Source: Sabulicella glaciei
GTDB lineage: Bacteria; Pseudomonadota; Alphaproteobacteria; Acetobacterales; Acetobacteraceae
Direction of reading: 5' to 3'
Assembly (NCBI RefSeq): GCF_026183895.1
Contig: NZ_JAPFQI010000004.1
Coordinates: 154,360-218,359, forward strand
Length of the DNA stretch: 64,000 bases
Positions 61,423 through 64,000 of the stretch are shown here, piece by piece. The notes under the pieces were generated by a model. The model was given only the letters and a program-made list of their open reading frames with translations, had not been told where the DNA came from and did no database searches. Position numbers and translations under genes: made by a program. Numbering within the stretch: the stretch's first letter is position 1; each line of letters opens with the position of its first letter.

Positions 61423-62877
61423 GTGAGGCTGTGCCTAGGCGGGGGCCGCAGGACTATCGGCCCCCGCCTCAGCCTCCCTCTGCACGGCTTGGGCCCGGCG
61501 GGAGAGTGGGCCCGACGCCTGGTCGCGGATCTCCAAGCCTACCGCGCCGGAATGCTGCCCTGGCTCGAGATCGACCGCGGCGCCGTGCTCGTGGGCCCGC
61601 CGGGCACCGGCAAGACCAGCCTGGCGCGCGCCGTCGCCGCCTCAGCCGGCCTCCCGCTGGTCGCCAGTTCGCTGCAGCAATGGCAGGGCGCCCGGGACGG
61701 CCATCTCGGCACCCTGCTTGGTGCGATGCAAGCGACGTTCACCCAGGCCCGCCGAGCGGCACCGTCCATCCTGCTGATCGACGAGATCGACAGCTTCACG
61801 GCTCGCACGGAGCTGCCTGCCCATCACCGCGATTACTCCACGCAAGTGGTCAACGGGCTGCTCGAGCTGCTGGATGGGGCGCTGTCGCGCGAGGGCGTCG
61901 TCGTGCTCGGCACTTGCAACGACGCCACCCACCTCGATCCGGCGATCCTCCGGCCCGGCCGTCTCGAGCGCCTGTTGGCGGTGCCGCTGCCGGACCACGC
62001 CGGCCTGGTGGCGCTGCTGCGCCAGGCGGCCGCCCCGCTGCACTTCGCGCCCGAGGAGGTGGAGGCGCTGGCGGTCGCTGCGCTCGGGCGCCGTGCCACC
62101 GGAGCCGCCGTGGAGCTCTGGGCCCGCGACGCCCGGCGCCGCGCCCGGGCCGAGCGGCGGCCCTTGGCCGTGGCCGACTTTCAGGCGGCGATCGGGCCGC
62201 CGCCACCGCCTTGGCCGGAGGACGATCTGCTCCGGATCGCCCTGCACGAGGCTGGCCACGCCGTGGTGGCCGCAGTGCTGGAGCCGGACCTGCTCGGCGA
62301 CACGCGGCTCGCGCGTGAGCCGGCGGAACTGGGCGACGAGGGTGTCCGGGGCTTCGTCGCCTGGCGGCTGGACGACGCGCTGGCCCAGCCTCTCGTGCTC
62401 ACGTCCCCTCGGCTGCGTCGCTTGCTTGCGATCAAGCTCGGGGGTCGCGCCGCCGAGGCCCTGGCGCTGGGCGAAGTCTCAGCCGGGGCGGGTGGCGGCG
62501 AGGGCTCGGACCTCGCCCTCGCGACCGCGACCACGGCGCGGGCTGTGATGATGGACGGTTTGGGCACGCCGTCCCGCGGACACGAACTCGTCTGGCTGGG
62601 TCGGCACGGCCGCCGCGAGATGATCGACGCGCTGCGCAGTGATCCCGCGCTGTGGCAAGTCGTTGCTGCGGAACTCCACGTGGCCCATGCCCTGGCCCTC
62701 GACACGCTCGCGCCCCACCAGACTGCCTTGCAGCACCTGGCTCAACAACTTCGCGAGAAGGGGCGGCTTTCCGCCGAGGACGTCCAGCGGGCGATCGCGA
62801 CACCGGGCCGGGGAGGGGGGGAGCGCCAGACCATCCCCCCTGCCAGTGCCGCTGCCGGGGGCGCCTTGGAGGAGTAG
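61423..62877 (+). CDS. Soluble FtsH-like AAA ATPase with M41 peptidase domain
   Basis: About 484 residues from GTG 61423; the start is uncertain. The AAA module has GPPGTGKTSLARAV (near 57-70), Walker B ILLIDEID and the Arg-finger segment DPAILRPGRLERLL. The M41 module has the zinc motif HEAGH (about 274-278) and the third-ligand region GSDLALATATTARAVM. Unlike FtsH there are no membrane segments and the region between HEAGH and the last ligand is reduced. It is likely an ATP-dependent protease of the cytoplasm. The HTH gene before it and the exonuclease gene after it suggest a regulated unit. Confidence 0.8.
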   Translation: MRLCLGGGRRTIGPRLSLPLHGLGPAGEWARRLVADLQAYRAGMLPWLEIDRGAVLVGPPGTGKTSLARAVAASAGLPLVASSLQQWQGARDGHLGTLLGAMQATFTQARRAAPSILLIDEIDSFTARTELPAHHRDYSTQVVNGLLELLDGALSREGVVVLGTCNDATHLDPAILRPGRLERLLAVPLPDHAGLVALLRQAAAPLHFAPEEVEALAVAALGRRATGAAVELWARDARRRARAERRPLAVADFQAAIGPPPPPWPEDDLLRIALHEAGHAVVAAVLEPDLLGDTRLAREPAELGDEGVRGFVAWRLDDALAQPLVLTSPRLRRLLAIKLGGRAAEALALGEVSAGAGGGEGSDLALATATTARAVMMDGLGTPSRGHELVWLGRHGRREMIDALRSDPALWQVVAAELHVAHALALDTLAPHQTALQHLAQQLREKGRLSAEDVQRAIATPGRGGGERQTIPPASAAAGGALEE

Positions 62878-63017
62878 GCGCCTTGGCGTTGGACCGACAC
62901 GGCCCAAGCATTTCAGCCACGGCGGACGTGCCAAGCCTCCGCTGAGTGGCATCGTGCCGCAAACACGACGCTCGCCGCACGGCTCCGGCGGGTCCGCGCT
63001 GGTGGGAGGAGCAAGAC

Positions 63018-63605
63018 ATGGGCAAGCCCGTTTGCTGCATCGATCTCGAGGCGACTTCGCTGTCCGAGGCAAGCGTGCCGATCGAGCTGGGCTGGGCGGC
63101 GGAAACGGACGAAAGCGGACGCTGCCTGATCCGCCCAGCGCCAGACTGGACGGATTGGGACGAGCGATCCGCGGCGGTGCACGGGATCGGGCGCGCGGAG
63201 CTGGAGGCGGGCCTTCCCGTTGCTGAGGTGGCCGCGATCCTGCGGCGGCTCGCGCGACGCTACGTGCTGCTGTCCGATGCGCCGCTGATGGACGGACACT
63301 GGATCGCGCGGCTGTTCGAGAGCGAGACGCCGGAAGGCGTCATGCCGGAGCGTGGGCCGCGGCTGCTCGATGCGGCCGAGGCGGCGTGGACGGAGGCCAG
63401 CCGCCTCTTGTCGCTCGATCCGTCCTGCTTTGCGCCCGGCGAGGCGGAGCGGCTGCGGCAACAGCTGATCGCGGGTCGCATCTGGCGCCTGCGCGACGAC
63501 GACAGCGTGCGCCACCGTGCCTTGCCCGACGCCGAGCGGCTAATGCGGGCCCATCTGTGGCTCGCCAAGCGAGTCCAGCAGATCATCCAAGAGGTCGCCT
63601 CCTAG
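63018..63605 (+). CDS. DEDDh-type exonuclease-like protein
   Basis: A 195-residue protein preceded by GGGAGGA. Motif I is CIDLEATSL (Asp-x-Glu), followed by VHGIGRAELEAG, the motif II region SDAPLMDGHWIARLF and motif III HRALPDAERLMRAHL (His and Asp of DEDDh). The ribonuclease/deoxyribonuclease substrate is unknown. It is shorter than DnaQ. It starts 140 bases after the AAA protease gene on the same strand. Confidence 0.8.
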   Translation: MGKPVCCIDLEATSLSEASVPIELGWAAETDESGRCLIRPAPDWTDWDERSAAVHGIGRAELEAGLPVAEVAAILRRLARRYVLLSDAPLMDGHWIARLFESETPEGVMPERGPRLLDAAEAAWTEASRLLSLDPSCFAPGEAERLRQQLIAGRIWRLRDDDSVRHRALPDAERLMRAHLWLAKRVQQIIQEVAS

Positions 63606-63901
63606 CAGCGATCCAGCGGCAATATGACTTGCCGTGGTGAAGGGGGAATCCGGGATGAGGCGGAAGACGGCGCATTACCGATCCACATGCCAAAGAACAA
63701 AGTCCTGCTATGGCGCTTAAACTGTGAGTTGGGACGCCAGGAGTCCCAACCAGACCAGCCGGAACCGCAGGAAATCGGCAGCTTACAGCGTGGCGCAGAG
63801 GCGTTGTGTCACATCAGTGTGTACCATTTTGTGCCTCCGATCGAGCCCCTTCTTCGCGATGGACTTTGGTCGTGTCCCGTGACGTTCTCTAATTGCTGCC
63901 G

Positions 63902-64000
63902 TCAAGCGTCGAACGTGTGATCGACCACGCCGGGCTCATGGTTCTCTTCGTGGTCGGCGGTTGCCGCCACACCATGGCCTTGGGTGGGTCTGGGCGGGCC
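63902..64000 (-). CDS. Possible C-terminal end of a gene cut by the right edge
   Basis: A minus-strand frame is open from the edge to a TGA at 63902. It ends HEENHEPGVVDHTFDA, an acidic, His-rich composition unlike chance frames here. The family is unknown and the stretch is too short for confidence. Confidence 0.3.
   Translation of the reverse strand, partial: GPPRPTQGHGVAATADHEENHEPGVVDHTFDA

Noticed and set aside
63624..63920. A 98-codon plus-strand frame near the right edge
   Set aside because: No ribosome site, no motif and mixed composition. Probably noncoding sequence between the exonuclease gene and the next locus.
1..64000. tRNA, rRNA, CRISPR arrays and common riboswitches
   Set aside because: I looked in the larger gaps for T-loop-like motifs, spaced repeats and conserved riboswitch cores and saw none. 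A covariance-model scan would be decisive.

Overview
The window is high-GC, gene-dense bacterial chromosome. It most resembles an alphaproteobacterium of the Acetobacteraceae (Roseomonas-like). Reasons: a single-chain BcsA-BcsB cellulose synthase of the kind known in acetic acid bacteria, several orphan Bug/TctC-type periplasmic binding proteins, Tat-like signal peptides, frequent GTG starts, and very GC-rich third positions. This assignment is inference. I found no rRNA, tRNA or CRISPR array.

Layout. 1-6650 (minus): cellulose synthesis operon bcsR-like, bcsQ, bcsAB fusion, bcsC (cut by the left edge). 7401-7694 (+): small secreted basic protein. 7759-13348 (minus): HisD-family dehydrogenase with a complete sugar-type ABC importer. 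13526-18120: catabolic island with an alpha/beta hydrolase, two Bug binding proteins, an RraA-type aldolase and a frameshifted 2-keto-4-pentenoate-hydratase-like gene. 18375-27672 (minus): nine-gene, fully overlapping operon ino1 - HD-like - methyltransferase - Gfo/Idh oxidoreductase - zinc-ribbon metallo-beta-lactamase fold - YcaO - TIM-barrel isomerase - GT4 - PIG-L deacetylase. Upstream on the same strand lie an MFS transporter, an OpgH-like glucosyltransferase, a 45-residue peptide and an unknown 348-residue protein (27746-31915). 32236-35484: MscS channel, alpha/beta hydrolase, zinc-ribbon peptide, NTF2-like protein. 35605-41780: phosphotriesterase-family hydrolase, oligopeptide-type binding protein and class III aminotransferase, divergent from a GntR regulator, plus an N-carbamoyl amidohydrolase. 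42139-48283: L,D-transpeptidase, small lipoprotein, class V aminotransferase with a Bug protein, an unknown acidic protein and a YihY/BrkB membrane protein. 49363-58544: signalling and transport module with a DUF294 nucleotidyltransferase-like protein, a single-domain response regulator, a pseudo-kinase/exonuclease fusion, a small membrane protein and a CrbS-like symporter-kinase, opposite a solute:sodium symporter with its DUF4212 partner. 59016-59740: degraded IS3 and IS110 remnants. 59897-63605: small secreted repeat protein, truncated receiver-like protein, HTH protein, soluble FtsH-like AAA/M41 protease and a small exonuclease.

The most unusual system is the YcaO/inositol operon. Ino1, a GT4 and a PIG-L deacetylase recall the opening steps of mycothiol synthesis. 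A YcaO enzyme, an inositol-type oxidoreductase/isomerase pair, a methyltransferase and an exporter would then finish a small glyco-inositol-like product. The individual families are readable from sequence; the pathway and product are inference. The rest of the window is mostly uptake and catabolism of organic acids, plus acetate-type sensing and transport.
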